Shown in pieces: positions 16,700-25,696 of a stretch of 64,000 nucleotides of DNA. The DNA lies in NCBI RefSeq assembly GCF_011752005.1, contig NZ_JAAIJZ010000002.1:62001-126000 (forward strand), read 5' to 3'. Below the pieces are notes generated by a model, which had not been told where the DNA came from, did not search any database, and saw only the letters and a program-made list of their open reading frames with translations. Position numbers and translations under genes: made by a program. Every line of letters begins with the position of its first letter. The first letter of the stretch is position 1. The DNA is from Canibacter zhoujuaniae. Its GTDB lineage: Bacteria; Actinomycetota; Actinomycetes; Actinomycetales; Microbacteriaceae.

Positions 16700-19600
16700 A
16701 TGTTCAAAAAAATTCTTGTTGCCAACCGCGGTGAAATTGCAATTCGTGCTTTTCGCGCCGCCAACGAACTCGGTGCGCTCACCGTCGCAGTCTATCCCTA
16801 CGAAGATCGCAACTCCCTGCACCGCTTAAAAGCCGATGAGGCCTATCAGATTGGCACTGAAGGCCACCCCGTGCGCGCATATTTAGATGTTGCAGAAATT
16901 ATTCGAGTAGCCATCGAATCCGGTGCTGACGCTATCTATCCGGGCTATGGGTTTTTGTCTGAAAACCCTGAACTTGCAGCAGCCGCAGCTAAAAACGGCA
17001 TCACCTTTATCGGCCCCGGTCAGCAGGCACTAGAAATGGCAGGCAATAAGGTGTCGGCAAAAGAACACGCAATTGCCGCACAGGTGCCGGTTTTGCAATC
17101 AACCCCGCCATCACAAGACATCGAAGCTTTGATAGCGGGCGCTAAAGAAATCGGGTTTCCGGTTTTTGCCAAAGCGGTCGCCGGCGGTGGCGGGCGTGGC
17201 ATGCGTCGCGTTGAAAATGCTGATGAATTACGTGAAGCACTAGAGTCTGCCATGCGCGAAGCAGAAAGCGCTTTTGGCGATGCAACAATGTTCATCGAAC
17301 AAGCCGTGCTGCGCCCGCGCCATATTGAGGTGCAGGTGCTTGCCGATCGCACCGGTGCGGCCGTGCATCTATACGAACGCGACTGTTCAGTGCAGCGCCG
17401 GCACCAGAAAGTTGTTGAGATTGCGCCGGCACCAAACCTCGACCCGGCAATCCGCGAGGCGCTCACCCGCGATGCAATCGCGTTTACAAAATCGATTGGA
17501 TACGAAAACGCTGGCACTGTTGAATTCCTCCTCGACACTGAGGGAGACCGTGCCGGCCAACACGTTTTTATCGAAATGAACCCGCGCATCCAGGTCGAGC
17601 ACACCGTCACAGAAGAGGTCACCGATGTTGATCTCGTGCAGGCACAGATTAGGATCGCAGCGGGCGCAACCCTTGTCGAGCTCGGGCTGACGCAGGAAAA
17701 CATAAAACTGCACGGCGCCGCTTTGCAGTGCCGCATCACAACAGAAGACCCCGCCAATGACTTCCGGCCGGATCTCGGTCGGATCACCGCGTATAGATCG
17801 CCCGGCGGCGGCGGGGTGCGGCTTGACGGCGGCACCATAAACCCCGGAGCCTATATCAGCCCGCACTTTGATTCAATGCTTGCAAAGCTAACCTGTCGTG
17901 CCCGTAATTTCACAGAAGCTGTTGTGCGAGCGCGACGGGCGCTCGCAGAATTTCGGATTCGTGGGGTTGCGACAAACATCCCATTCCTGCAGGCGGTGCT
18001 TGACGATGCTGACTTTACAGCGGGTGACATCTCAACAGCCTTCATTGCTGAACGCCCGGAGCTGCTCACCCTGAATAAACCGAAAGATAGAGCCACCAGA
18101 GTGCTGCAGTATTTGGCAAACGTGACGGTCAACCAGCCGCACGGCGAGTGCCCAATCACAGTAGCACCAGCAACAAAACTACCCGAGATCGACCTTGCGG
18201 CAGCTATACCTCAGGGGCAGCGCGACCGACTGCTGCAACTGGGCCCGGCAGGTTTTGCAAAAGCGCTGCGTGAGCAGACCGCACTCGCGGTCACCGAAAC
18301 CACTTTTAGAGACGCCCACCAGTCACTGCTAGCAACCCGTGTGCGCTCACGCGACCTGATAGCGGTTGCCCCACACGTTGCGCACCTCACACCAGAACTG
18401 CTTTCTGTTGAAGCGTGGGGTGGTGCCACCTATGATGTGGCACTGCGGTTTTTAGGTGAGGATCCGTGGGAGCGACTTGCGGCGCTGCGTGCGGCCCTCC
18501 CAAATGTGCCGATTCAAATGCTTTTGCGCGGTCAAAACACTGTTGGATACACCCCCTATCCGAAAGAAGTTGCTGGGGCTTTCGTGCGGGAAGCCGCAGC
18601 AACCGGTGTTGATATTTTCCGCATCTTTGACGCCCTAAATGATGTGCAGCAAATGCGGGTCGCTATCGATGCGGTGCGCGAGACCGGCACAGCTGTAGCA
18701 GAAGTGGCGATGGCCTACACAGGCAATCTGCTAGATCCCCAAGAAAGCAAATACACACTGGATTACTACCTGCAGCTTGCCGACCAGATTGTGGCAGCGG
18801 GTGCGCATATTTTGGCGATTAAAGATATGGCGGGTCTGCTGCGCCCGGCGGCTGCTGCCCGACTAGTGTCTGCGCTGCGTGAGCGTTTTGACCTGCCGAT
18901 CCACCTGCACACACACGACACCCCGGGTGGGCAGCTTGCAACCCTGCTTGCTGCCGCTGACGCGGGGGTTGACGCGGTAGATGTGGCCTCTGCTCCAATG
19001 AGTGGCACAACCAGCCAGCCATCGCTGTCTGCCCTAGTTGCGGCGCTGCAGCACACTGAGCGAGATACCGGCATCTCGCTCACAGCGGTGAACTCATTAG
19101 AACCTTATTGGGATGCGGTGCGGCATCTTTATGCGCCCTTTGAATCGGGGCTTAAGTCTCCCACCGGCCGCGTTTACACGCATGAAATCCCCGGCGGGCA
19201 ACTGTCAAACTTGCGCCAGCAAGCAATTGCGCTGGGGCTGAGCGACAACTTCGAGAAGATCGAGGATATGTATGCCGCCGCCGATCGCATTTTGGGTCGG
19301 ATCCCGAAGGTCACTCCGTCATCGAAGGTCGTCGGTGATCTGGCGTTACACCTTGCCGCAGTAGATGCGGATCCTGCGGAGTTTGAGGCGGCACCTGAGA
19401 AGTTTGATGTGCCGGATTCTGTTGTCGGATTTTTAGCGGGGGAGCTTGGCGATATTCCGGGCGGCTGGCCTGAGCCGTTCAGAACAAAGGTGCTGCGCGG
19501 GCGCAAAATAGATCTGTCAGCGACACCGCTTAGCGCAGAGGATGCCGCCGCCCTTGCCGATGGCGCGAGCGAGGTGCGGCGCGCAACCCTGAACCGTTTG

Positions 19601-20101
19601 CTGTTTGCTGCGCCCACCAGGGAATATGAGGCAGTGCGTGAACAGTTCGGTGATCTGTCAGTGCTAGAGACTGGCGACTACCTCTACGGACTCGACGCCG
19701 CTAAAGAGCATATCGTTGATCTCGCGCGCGGTGTGCGCCTGTATGTCGGGCTTGAAGCGATTGGCGAGGCTGATGAAAAGGGCGTGCGCACCGTTATGGT
19801 GCGAGTTAACGGGCAGCTGCGGCCGGTTTTTGTGCAGGATGAGAGTGTTGCGGTTGCCGTCGACAGCGTTGAAAAAGCGGATCGCACGGTGCCGGGGCAG
19901 GTGGCCGCGCCGTTCTCAGGCACAGTAACTCAAAAGCTCTCGGTGGGTGATGCTGTCTCTGCGGGGGATACTGTGGCCACAATTGAGGCCATGAAAATGG
20001 AGGCGGCAATTACTGCGCCGCTTGCTGGCACTGTTGCCCGGCTAGCGTTTGACGGCACGCGCGGTGTTGCAGCGGGTGATCTGATTCTAGTTATTGAGTA
20101 G
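16700..20101 (+). CDS. pyc: Pyruvate carboxylase
   Basis: Biotin enzyme making oxaloacetate from pyruvate and bicarbonate. 1133 residues from ATG 16700 (a longer frame from 16655 is unlikely; MFKKILVANRGEIAIRAFRA is the normal N-terminus, with GGGGA upstream). Domain order: biotin carboxylase to about residue 450 (GGGGRGMRRV ATP-grasp loop, FIEMNPRIQVEHTVTEE), carboxyltransferase about 530-820 (ETTFRDAHQSLLATRVR, LAIKDMAGLLRP, HLHTHDT metal ligands), tetramerisation region, and a C-terminal biotinyl domain with Lys in EAMKMEAAI. The 3' end overlaps the convergent DapA-like gene by 15 bp. Confidence 0.97.
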   Translation: MFKKILVANRGEIAIRAFRAANELGALTVAVYPYEDRNSLHRLKADEAYQIGTEGHPVRAYLDVAEIIRVAIESGADAIYPGYGFLSENPELAAAAAKNGITFIGPGQQALEMAGNKVSAKEHAIAAQVPVLQSTPPSQDIEALIAGAKEIGFPVFAKAVAGGGGRGMRRVENADELREALESAMREAESAFGDATMFIEQAVLRPRHIEVQVLADRTGAAVHLYERDCSVQRRHQKVVEIAPAPNLDPAIREALTRDAIAFTKSIGYENAGTVEFLLDTEGDRAGQHVFIEMNPRIQVEHTVTEEVTDVDLVQAQIRIAAGATLVELGLTQENIKLHGAALQCRITTEDPANDFRPDLGRITAYRSPGGGGVRLDGGTINPGAYISPHFDSMLAKLTCRARNFTEAVVRARRALAEFRIRGVATNIPFLQAVLDDADFTAGDISTAFIAERPELLTLNKPKDRATRVLQYLANVTVNQPHGECPITVAPATKLPEIDLAAAIPQGQRDRLLQLGPAGFAKALREQTALAVTETTFRDAHQSLLATRVRSRDLIAVAPHVAHLTPELLSVEAWGGATYDVALRFLGEDPWERLAALRAALPNVPIQMLLRGQNTVGYTPYPKEVAGAFVREAAATGVDIFRIFDALNDVQQMRVAIDAVRETGTAVAEVAMAYTGNLLDPQESKYTLDYYLQLADQIVAAGAHILAIKDMAGLLRPAAAARLVSALRERFDLPIHLHTHDTPGGQLATLLAAADAGVDAVDVASAPMSGTTSQPSLSALVAALQHTERDTGISLTAVNSLEPYWDAVRHLYAPFESGLKSPTGRVYTHEIPGGQLSNLRQQAIALGLSDNFEKIEDMYAAADRILGRIPKVTPSSKVVGDLALHLAAVDADPAEFEAAPEKFDVPDSVVGFLAGELGDIPGGWPEPFRTKVLRGRKIDLSATPLSAEDAAALADGASEVRRATLNRLLFAAPTREYEAVREQFGDLSVLETGDYLYGLDAAKEHIVDLARGVRLYVGLEAIGEADEKGVRTVMVRVNGQLRPVFVQDESVAVAVDSVEKADRTVPGQVAAPFSGTVTQKLSVGDAVSAGDTVATIEAMKMEAAITAPLAGTVARLAFDGTRGVAAGDLILVIE

Positions 20102-21052
20102 GTGAGTGATCACAGCGGCAATCTCGGCGCGAGCCGCAGCATCAAGCCCCTGCACCGGTAACGGGAATGAGCTTGCGGCGGCACTGCTCTGAACGAGACC
20201 GAGCGCGCCGGCTGCGGCGTCCATAACTCGCAGACTGCCACCAAATTTGCGATAGAGATCCCAGAGTTGCTGCAGTTTTTCCTCAACCGCTATCGATGCT
20301 TGCGGATCCGCGTCAGCCGCGGCAGCAACAAGCTCGAGCGCGAGAGTTGGCAGAGTGCCACCAAAAACTGAGAAGAAGAGCTTGGATCCGTGTCGCAAAG
20401 CAGCCGTCGCGTGATAATCACCAGAAATGCCGATTGCGGTGTCACTGCCGACAGCTTCGCGGATGGTGTTTAGATGATCGGCGTCAGCCGCCGATCCGCA
20501 CCCAGTTGTGTCAGCGCGCAACCCCGGAATTTTTACCGCCTTTATCTGCGGCAGCGCGGTGAGCCGGGTGTAAAGCTCCAAGCTGAAATTAAAGTTGGTG
20601 GTGCCGGGGTTGTCATAGATGATGATCGGAAGATCACTGTTTTCGGCGGCTGTGCGATAGTAGTCGAAAACTTCGTGATCGCGCAGCGGCTGATAGTGCA
20701 GAGGAGACAGCAGCACGGCGCTCGCGCCAACCTCGTGGGCGGTGCGCAGGCGATCGAGCATGTGCGTGGTGCGCAGCGCGCTCACCCCGAGAAAAACCGG
20801 CACCTCACCGGCGTTAGCAACCGCTATTTCAGCGGCCTGCCGGTATTCGGCAGGGCTGAGATAGGTGTAAGAGCCGGTGGATCCGAGAGCGCCGATCGAC
20901 GCGACGCGATGTTCGGTGCCGCCAGCATCAACATATCGTGCATCGCGTAGATGCTTGATTAATCCGGCATATGCCTGCTCATCGAGCGTGTCATCGACGA
21001 ACGGTGTCAGTGGAAAAGCGCTAAGCCCGGAAAATAGCTGTTCCTGAGTCAT
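20087..21052 (-). CDS. DapA-like aldolase of the DHDPS/NAL family
   Basis: Class I (Schiff-base) TIM-barrel aldolase. 321 residues from the ATG at 21052; the longer open frame to 21268 overlaps the neighbour and looks non-coding. Schiff-base Lys in IKAVKIPG and the Tyr of IIIYDNPG are present. The family GTTGE motif reads GSTGS here, so the Glu is lost though the catalytic Thr position remains. It could be a true dihydrodipicolinate synthase, an N-acetylneuraminate lyase-like or a keto-sugar-acid aldolase; sequence alone does not decide. Downstream of the NagD-like gene with a 55-bp gap, probably co-transcribed. Confidence 0.82.
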   Translation of the reverse strand: MTQEQLFSGLSAFPLTPFVDDTLDEQAYAGLIKHLRDARYVDAGGTEHRVASIGALGSTGSYTYLSPAEYRQAAEIAVANAGEVPVFLGVSALRTTHMLDRLRTAHEVGASAVLLSPLHYQPLRDHEVFDYYRTAAENSDLPIIIYDNPGTTNFNFSLELYTRLTALPQIKAVKIPGLRADTTGCGSAADADHLNTIREAVGSDTAIGISGDYHATAALRHGSKLFFSVFGGTLPTLALELVAAAADADPQASIAVEEKLQQLWDLYRKFGGSLRVMDAAAGALGLVQSSAAASSFPLPVQGLDAAARAEIAAVITHLLNN

Positions 21053-21107
21053 GCTGCTGCCTTCGCAATAGTGGCTACGGAAATTTTCTGATCGATCTTC
21101 GTGATTT

Positions 21108-21935
21108 TTAGTTTTTAGGTAGAAGATCAGCAACCGAGTCGATGATCTCGTTCGGTCTAAACGGATACCGTGCAATCTCGTTATCATCGCTGATGCCTGT
21201 GCGCACAAGAATTGTGTGCAGGCCAGCCTCCATGCCGGCAACAATATCGGTGTCCATCCGGTCACCAATCATCGCGGTCACTTCAGAGTGGGCGCCGATC
21301 TGGTTGAGCGCAGAGCGGAACATCATCGGGTTTGGCTTGCCCACAACATACGGCTGCTGCCCGGTCGCTTTGGTGATCAGCGCGTTTACCGCACCGGTTG
21401 CCGGCAGCGGCCCTTCTGCGCTCGGCCCTGTCGCATCAGGATTGGTTGAGATAAAACGGGCACCCTTCTCAATATGGCGGATCGCTTTGGTGAGAGCCTC
21501 AAAACTGTAGTTGCGGGTCTCACCGACGATAACAAAGTCGGGGTTTGTCTCGGTCATAATAAACCCGGCCTCGTGCAGTGCGGTGAGCAGCCCAGCCTCA
21601 CCGATAACGAACGCAGACCCTCCCGGAGCCTGCTGCTTCAAAAAAGCGGCGGTCGCAAGGGCACTGGTCCAGATGCGTTCTTCTGGCACGTTAATACCGC
21701 TGGCGGCAAGTCGCGCGCTTAAATCGCGGGCGGTAAAAATTGAATTATTGGTGAGCACAAGATATTCCTGTTGCGTCTCCTGCCAGTGTTTTAGCAGCTC
21801 AGCCGCGCCTGGAATGGCCTGATTTTCGTGCACCAGAACACCATCCATATCGGTGAGCCAACACTCGACACTTGCACGCCCCTGACTCGCTAGAGCGGCT
21901 GCCTCGTCTAGTTTGTTAGTTTTAGTGTTCATCAC
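21108..21935 (-). CDS. NagD-like HAD-IIA phosphatase
   Basis: Sugar-phosphate or nucleotide phosphatase of the HAD-IIA (NagD / p-nitrophenylphosphatase) family. 275 residues. HAD motif I is CWLTDMDGVLVHENQAIPGA, motif II VLTNNS, motif III with VGKPNPMMF, motif IV MIGDRMDTDIVAGMEAG. GTG at 21935 directly followed by ATG at 21932 are alternative starts; a TACGCT hexamer ends 5 nt before the GTG, so the mRNA is probably leaderless. Substrate not predictable. Confidence 0.88.
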   Translation of the reverse strand: MMNTKTNKLDEAAALASQGRASVECWLTDMDGVLVHENQAIPGAAELLKHWQETQQEYLVLTNNSIFTARDLSARLAASGINVPEERIWTSALATAAFLKQQAPGGSAFVIGEAGLLTALHEAGFIMTETNPDFVIVGETRNYSFEALTKAIRHIEKGARFISTNPDATGPSAEGPLPATGAVNALITKATGQQPYVVGKPNPMMFRSALNQIGAHSEVTAMIGDRMDTDIVAGMEAGLHTILVRTGISDDNEIARYPFRPNEIIDSVADLLPKN

Positions 21936-21940
21936 TTTTA

Positions 21941-21946
21941 AGCGTA
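21941..21946 (-). promoter_or_regulatory. -10 element of the NagD-like gene
   Basis: TACGCT on the minus strand, 5 nt before GTG 21935 and 8 nt before the adjacent ATG. Confidence 0.5.
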
Positions 21947-21986
21947 CCCTGCATCTTCTATTACGTACAGGCTGCGGCAGCGATGC

Positions 21987-21992
21987 AAGAAT
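21987..21992 (+). promoter_or_regulatory. -10 element of leaderless pgm
   Basis: AAGAAT, 6 nt before ATG 21999; a weaker hexamer than most here but at the same spacing. Confidence 0.4.
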
Positions 21993-21998
21993 ATAAGC

Positions 21999-23663
21999 AT
22001 GAGTGAACGGGCAGGTAATTACGCTACGGAAGCTGATCTGGTTGATCTGGACGAGTTAGAGTCTGCGTATTTCAAGCTGCGACCGGATCCGACACTGCCG
22101 GCGCAGCGGGTGAGTTTCGGCACATCAGGGCATCGCGGCAGCTCACTGTCACGCTCGTTTAATGAAGCGCATATTGTTGCTATCTCACAGGCGATCGCGG
22201 AGTATCGTGCGGCGCAGGGCATCACAGGTCCGCTTTTTATCGGGATCGATACCCACTTTCTATCTGGCCCGGCGTTTGCCTCTGCCGGGCAGACACTCAT
22301 CACAGCGGGTGTTAATTTGCGGATCAGCGCTGGCGGTAGTTTCACCCCAACCCCGGCGCTCTCTCACGCTGTTTTGAAATACAACGAGGTTGCGCGTCTT
22401 ACGGGTCTTGGGCTGGCCGACGGTGTTTTAATCACCCCGAGCCACAACCCACCAGCAGACGGCGGCATTAAGTACAATCCGCCGCACGGCGGCCCCGCCG
22501 ACACAACCGCCACAAAATGGATTGAGCAGCGCGCAAATCAATTGCTTGCAGCCGGTGTTGTGGATCACGCTTCGCTCCGTGAGATTGTGCCGTTTGCTGA
22601 AAAGACGGGAACCGTCACCCAGCACGATTATGCTGCCGAATACATCGCAGATCTCAAGCACGTAATTGATATGACAGCGATCCGCAGCTCCGGATTGCGT
22701 TTTGCGGCGCACCCACTGGGCGGGGCCGCAACCGGATACTGGCAGGCAATTGCTGAAACTTATGAGCTGAACCTGACCGAGATCGGCCCGGGGATCGATC
22801 AGCAGTGGAGTTTTATGACGCTGGACTGGGACGGCAAAATTCGGATGGATCCGTCAAGCCTAAACGCGGTGAAAGCGGTTGTTGATTCTGCCTCTCACGC
22901 AGACTACACGCTGACACTCGCTAACGATGCGGACGCAGACCGGCACGGAATTATTGTCGGCACTGAATTGCTTAATCCAAATCACTTCTTAGCGGTCGCG
23001 ATTGACTACCTGCTGACCCACCGGAAGGGGTGGCATAGTGCGACAGGGGCTCCTTTGACCGTTGGCAAAACTGTTGTCTCCTCCGGCATGATCGACCGCG
23101 TTGTCGCCGCGCACGGCGCAACCCTGGAAGAGGTGCCGGTCGGTTTCAAATGGTTTGTGCCGGGCTTGAGTGCGGGCACAACCGTTTTCTGTGGTGAGGA
23201 AAGCGCGGGAGCTAGCATGCTCACTTTTGAGGGCGCACCGTGGAGCACAGATAAAGACGGTATTGTGCTCTGTCTGCTGGCCGCGGAGATCACCGCAGTC
23301 ACAGGTAAAACACCCGCGCAGCATTATCAAGAGCTCACAGAGCGGTTTGGATCACCCGCTTACGGACGCATTGATGCACCGGCTACGGCAGAGCAAAAAT
23401 CGAAACTGCTCGCCTTAAGCGCTGCGGATATTAAGACAGCAACGCTTGCGGGAGAGAGCATTACAGAGATTTTGACGCATGCGCCAGGTAATGGTGCGCC
23501 AATTGGCGGCCTTGTGATTAAAACCGCCGATGCCTGGGCCGCGATCCGCCCCTCTGGCACCGAAGCAGTGATGAAAATTTACGCTGAGTCTTTCGCTGGC
23601 GCTGAGCACCTGAAGCGCGTGCAGAAAGAAGCGCAAGAGCTGCTAGCTAGCGCCCTGAGTTAA
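21999..23663 (+). CDS. pgm: Phosphoglucomutase (alpha-D-glucose-1-phosphate)
   Basis: Interconverts glucose 1- and 6-phosphate for glycogen and nucleotide-sugar metabolism. 554 residues, size of the E. coli Pgm type. VSFGTSGHRGSSL near residue 40, phosphoserine loop LITPSHNPPADGGIKYN with Ser148, metal loop NDADADRHG near residue 310, sugar loop CGEESAGASM, and phosphate-binding AIRPSGTEAVMKIY near the C-terminus. Starts 6 nt after an AAGAAT hexamer, divergent from the NagD-like gene. Confidence 0.95.
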   Translation: MSERAGNYATEADLVDLDELESAYFKLRPDPTLPAQRVSFGTSGHRGSSLSRSFNEAHIVAISQAIAEYRAAQGITGPLFIGIDTHFLSGPAFASAGQTLITAGVNLRISAGGSFTPTPALSHAVLKYNEVARLTGLGLADGVLITPSHNPPADGGIKYNPPHGGPADTTATKWIEQRANQLLAAGVVDHASLREIVPFAEKTGTVTQHDYAAEYIADLKHVIDMTAIRSSGLRFAAHPLGGAATGYWQAIAETYELNLTEIGPGIDQQWSFMTLDWDGKIRMDPSSLNAVKAVVDSASHADYTLTLANDADADRHGIIVGTELLNPNHFLAVAIDYLLTHRKGWHSATGAPLTVGKTVVSSGMIDRVVAAHGATLEEVPVGFKWFVPGLSAGTTVFCGEESAGASMLTFEGAPWSTDKDGIVLCLLAAEITAVTGKTPAQHYQELTERFGSPAYGRIDAPATAEQKSKLLALSAADIKTATLAGESITEILTHAPGNGAPIGGLVIKTADAWAAIRPSGTEAVMKIYAESFAGAEHLKRVQKEAQELLASALS

Positions 23664-23681
23664 AGTCTCAGACCCGGTCAG

Positions 23682-23687
23682 TAGAGT
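23682..23687 (+). promoter_or_regulatory. -10 element of leaderless pheA
   Basis: TAGAGT, 7 nt before the ATG of pheA at 23695. Confidence 0.55.
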
Positions 23688-23694
23688 AGTATTT

Positions 23695-24657
23695 ATGACT
23701 TCCATTTCGGCAGACACCGCTCGCGTTTACTCCTATTTAGGGCCGGCGGGCACGTTCACCGAGCAAGCTTTAAAACAGGTGGCAGAAGCTGAGGGTCAGA
23801 TCTGGAAGCCGGTTTTAAACGTTAGTCAAGCGTTGGCTGACGTGGTAGACGGCATCAGCAACGCCGCCATGATCGCCATTGAAAACTCCCTCGACGGCGG
23901 GGTTACTGCGACGCAAGACGCTCTCGCAAAAACAGATAATCTGCAAATCTTGGGCGAATATCTTGTGCCGGTAAATTTTGTTTTGGTGTCACGGCGCAAC
24001 GTGTCGCGCGACGAGATCACGACAATCGCAGCGCATCCGGTCGCCTACGCGCAGTGTCGTGCATGGCTTGAAAAGAATCTGCCCAAGCATCGACACATTC
24101 CAGCAACCTCGAACGCGCAGGCAGCTGTCGATCTTTTCGGCGCAAACGCAGTTGCGAATGCTGCAATTGCGCCGCCAACGATCACTGAGCACTACAACCT
24201 CACCGTGCACGCGACAGACCTTGCCGGAGATTTAAGCGCAACAACGCGATTTGTTTTGGTTGGGCCGCGGCAGCCGGCGGGGGAGCCCAGCGGTCACGAT
24301 AAAACCTCATTAATTGTTGACCTGCCTGACGACCGGGCGGGTGCCCTGTTGACACTGCTAGAGCAGTTCGCTGCGCACGGTGTGAACCTCACCCAGATTG
24401 CGAGCCGCCCGACCGGCAGTGTGATGGGCAGCTACCGTTTTTATATTGATGCGGAGGGGCACATTCGGGAAGAGCGTGTGCGATATGCGGTATTGGGGCT
24501 GAAACTGCACTCACCAAACGTCCGCTTTTTAGGGTCGTATGCGCGCGCCGACAAAATTGCCCCAAGCACCGACGTACACCACAGTGACGCCGCCTTTAAA
24601 GCCGCGAAACAGTGGCTGAACGATGTTGTTTCCGGTGTTAGCGAAGCGGGTGACTAA
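23695..24657 (+). CDS. pheA: Prephenate dehydratase
   Basis: Converts prephenate to phenylpyruvate in phenylalanine synthesis. 320 residues: periplasmic-binding-like catalytic domain (YLGPAGTFTEQA at 15-26, IENSLDGGV, catalytic ATTRFVLVG at 182-190) and a C-terminal ACT domain from about residue 205. The ACT phenylalanine-binding motif, ESRP in most relatives, reads ASRP (236-239). Since this Glu takes part in Phe binding in the family, feedback control may be altered (inference). The lipid kinase gene follows after 2 bp. Confidence 0.94.
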   Translation: MTSISADTARVYSYLGPAGTFTEQALKQVAEAEGQIWKPVLNVSQALADVVDGISNAAMIAIENSLDGGVTATQDALAKTDNLQILGEYLVPVNFVLVSRRNVSRDEITTIAAHPVAYAQCRAWLEKNLPKHRHIPATSNAQAAVDLFGANAVANAAIAPPTITEHYNLTVHATDLAGDLSATTRFVLVGPRQPAGEPSGHDKTSLIVDLPDDRAGALLTLLEQFAAHGVNLTQIASRPTGSVMGSYRFYIDAEGHIREERVRYAVLGLKLHSPNVRFLGSYARADKIAPSTDVHHSDAAFKAAKQWLNDVVSGVSEAGD

Positions 24658-24659
24658 GT

Positions 24660-25658
24660 TTGCGTCTCGCGGTTGTCTATCATCCTGGTAAAACCGATAC
24701 CGAGATTTTGTCGGCCGCTCTCGAGCGGGCAAAAGATGAAGAAGACGTTATCAACTGGTATCCAACAGCAGCGTCTGATGCGGGTGTTGGTGCTACGGAG
24801 CAGGCGGTTAGTGAGGGTGCCGATGTGGTGCTCGCATCCGGCGGTGACGGCACGATCCGCGTTGTTGCAGGGGTGCTTGCCGGCACTGATGTGGCGCTAG
24901 CTATTTGCCCGCAGGGCACAGGCAATATCCTCGCGCGTAATATCGGTGTGCCGTTGACACGGTTTGACAGCATTGCAGCTGCCGCCCTGCACGGCAGAGA
25001 GCGACACATCGATATCGGATACGCCGAGATTGTGCGCACTGATGGAAGCTCCGTTAGAGAGCCATTCCTGGTGCTTGCCGGTATCGGGCTTGATGCCCGG
25101 ATGATCGCCGGCACCGATCCGGCATTGAAAAAGAACTTTGGGTGGCTCGCATACGTTGACTCAGGGATGCGCTCGATCCGCAATCTGAAACCGTTTCGCG
25201 CGAGAGCAGTGACGCGTGATGCTGAGCAGCTTGCTTCTCGACCGACTGCGCTAGATGCGTACACAATCATGATCGGTAACTGTGGTGTGCTACAGGGTGG
25301 AATCCTGCTGATCCCCGATGCAACAATCGACGACGGGCTGCTTGATGTGGTTGCAATGCAACCAGAAAAACGCTGGGGAGTTTTTTCTATTGCACGTATC
25401 GCGCGCCGCGTGGCGGTTGAAAATAAGCTTGGCCAGCGGGTGGCGCTGCCGTGGGTTAGCAACAACCGCACAGTCACATACAAGCAGGTGCGCCAGCTCG
25501 AGCTTGAAATTCCTGAGGGAGAGGCTGTGCAGCTTGATGGAGATGATTTTGGCGAGGCCAGTCAGGTGCGGTTTACTGTCTCTCCCGCTGCGTTAAAAAT
25601 TAGAGTGCTTGGCACCTGGGAGCAACCGGTAGATATTTTCACCACCCCGCTCGATTAG
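24660..25658 (+). CDS. Diacylglycerol/lipid kinase family protein
   Basis: DAGK-catalytic-domain protein that likely phosphorylates a lipid (diacylglycerol or similar). 332 residues from TTG 24660. The nucleotide-binding signature is VVLASGGDGTIRVVAGVL near residue 57, followed by CPQGTGNILARNIGVP. The C-terminal half shows the family beta-sandwich with GILLIPDATIDDGLLDVVAM. Separated by only 2 bp from pheA and without a strong ribosome site, so probably translated by coupling. Confidence 0.88.
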   Translation: MRLAVVYHPGKTDTEILSAALERAKDEEDVINWYPTAASDAGVGATEQAVSEGADVVLASGGDGTIRVVAGVLAGTDVALAICPQGTGNILARNIGVPLTRFDSIAAAALHGRERHIDIGYAEIVRTDGSSVREPFLVLAGIGLDARMIAGTDPALKKNFGWLAYVDSGMRSIRNLKPFRARAVTRDAEQLASRPTALDAYTIMIGNCGVLQGGILLIPDATIDDGLLDVVAMQPEKRWGVFSIARIARRVAVENKLGQRVALPWVSNNRTVTYKQVRQLELEIPEGEAVQLDGDDFGEASQVRFTVSPAALKIRVLGTWEQPVDIFTTPLD

Positions 25659-25684
25659 CCTGGCTGATCCGCAAATTAGGCGGA

Positions 25685-25690
25685 TAGACT
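25685..25690 (+). promoter_or_regulatory. -10 element of leaderless serS
   Basis: TAGACT followed by 6 nt and the GTG start of serS. Confidence 0.65.
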
Positions 25691-25696
25691 GGAATA

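Noticed and set aside
17020..17838. 272-residue open frame antisense to the biotin carboxylase part of pyc
   Set aside because: Ser/Arg-rich shadow composition, fully covered by pyc.
21053..21268. 72-residue extension of the DapA-like frame
   Set aside because: It overlaps the NagD-like gene on the same strand and has no family-like sequence; ATG 21052 fits the family N-terminus.
24680..25483. 267-residue open frame antisense to the lipid kinase gene
   Set aside because: Shadow frame with low-complexity Ser/Ala/Pro composition and no motif.
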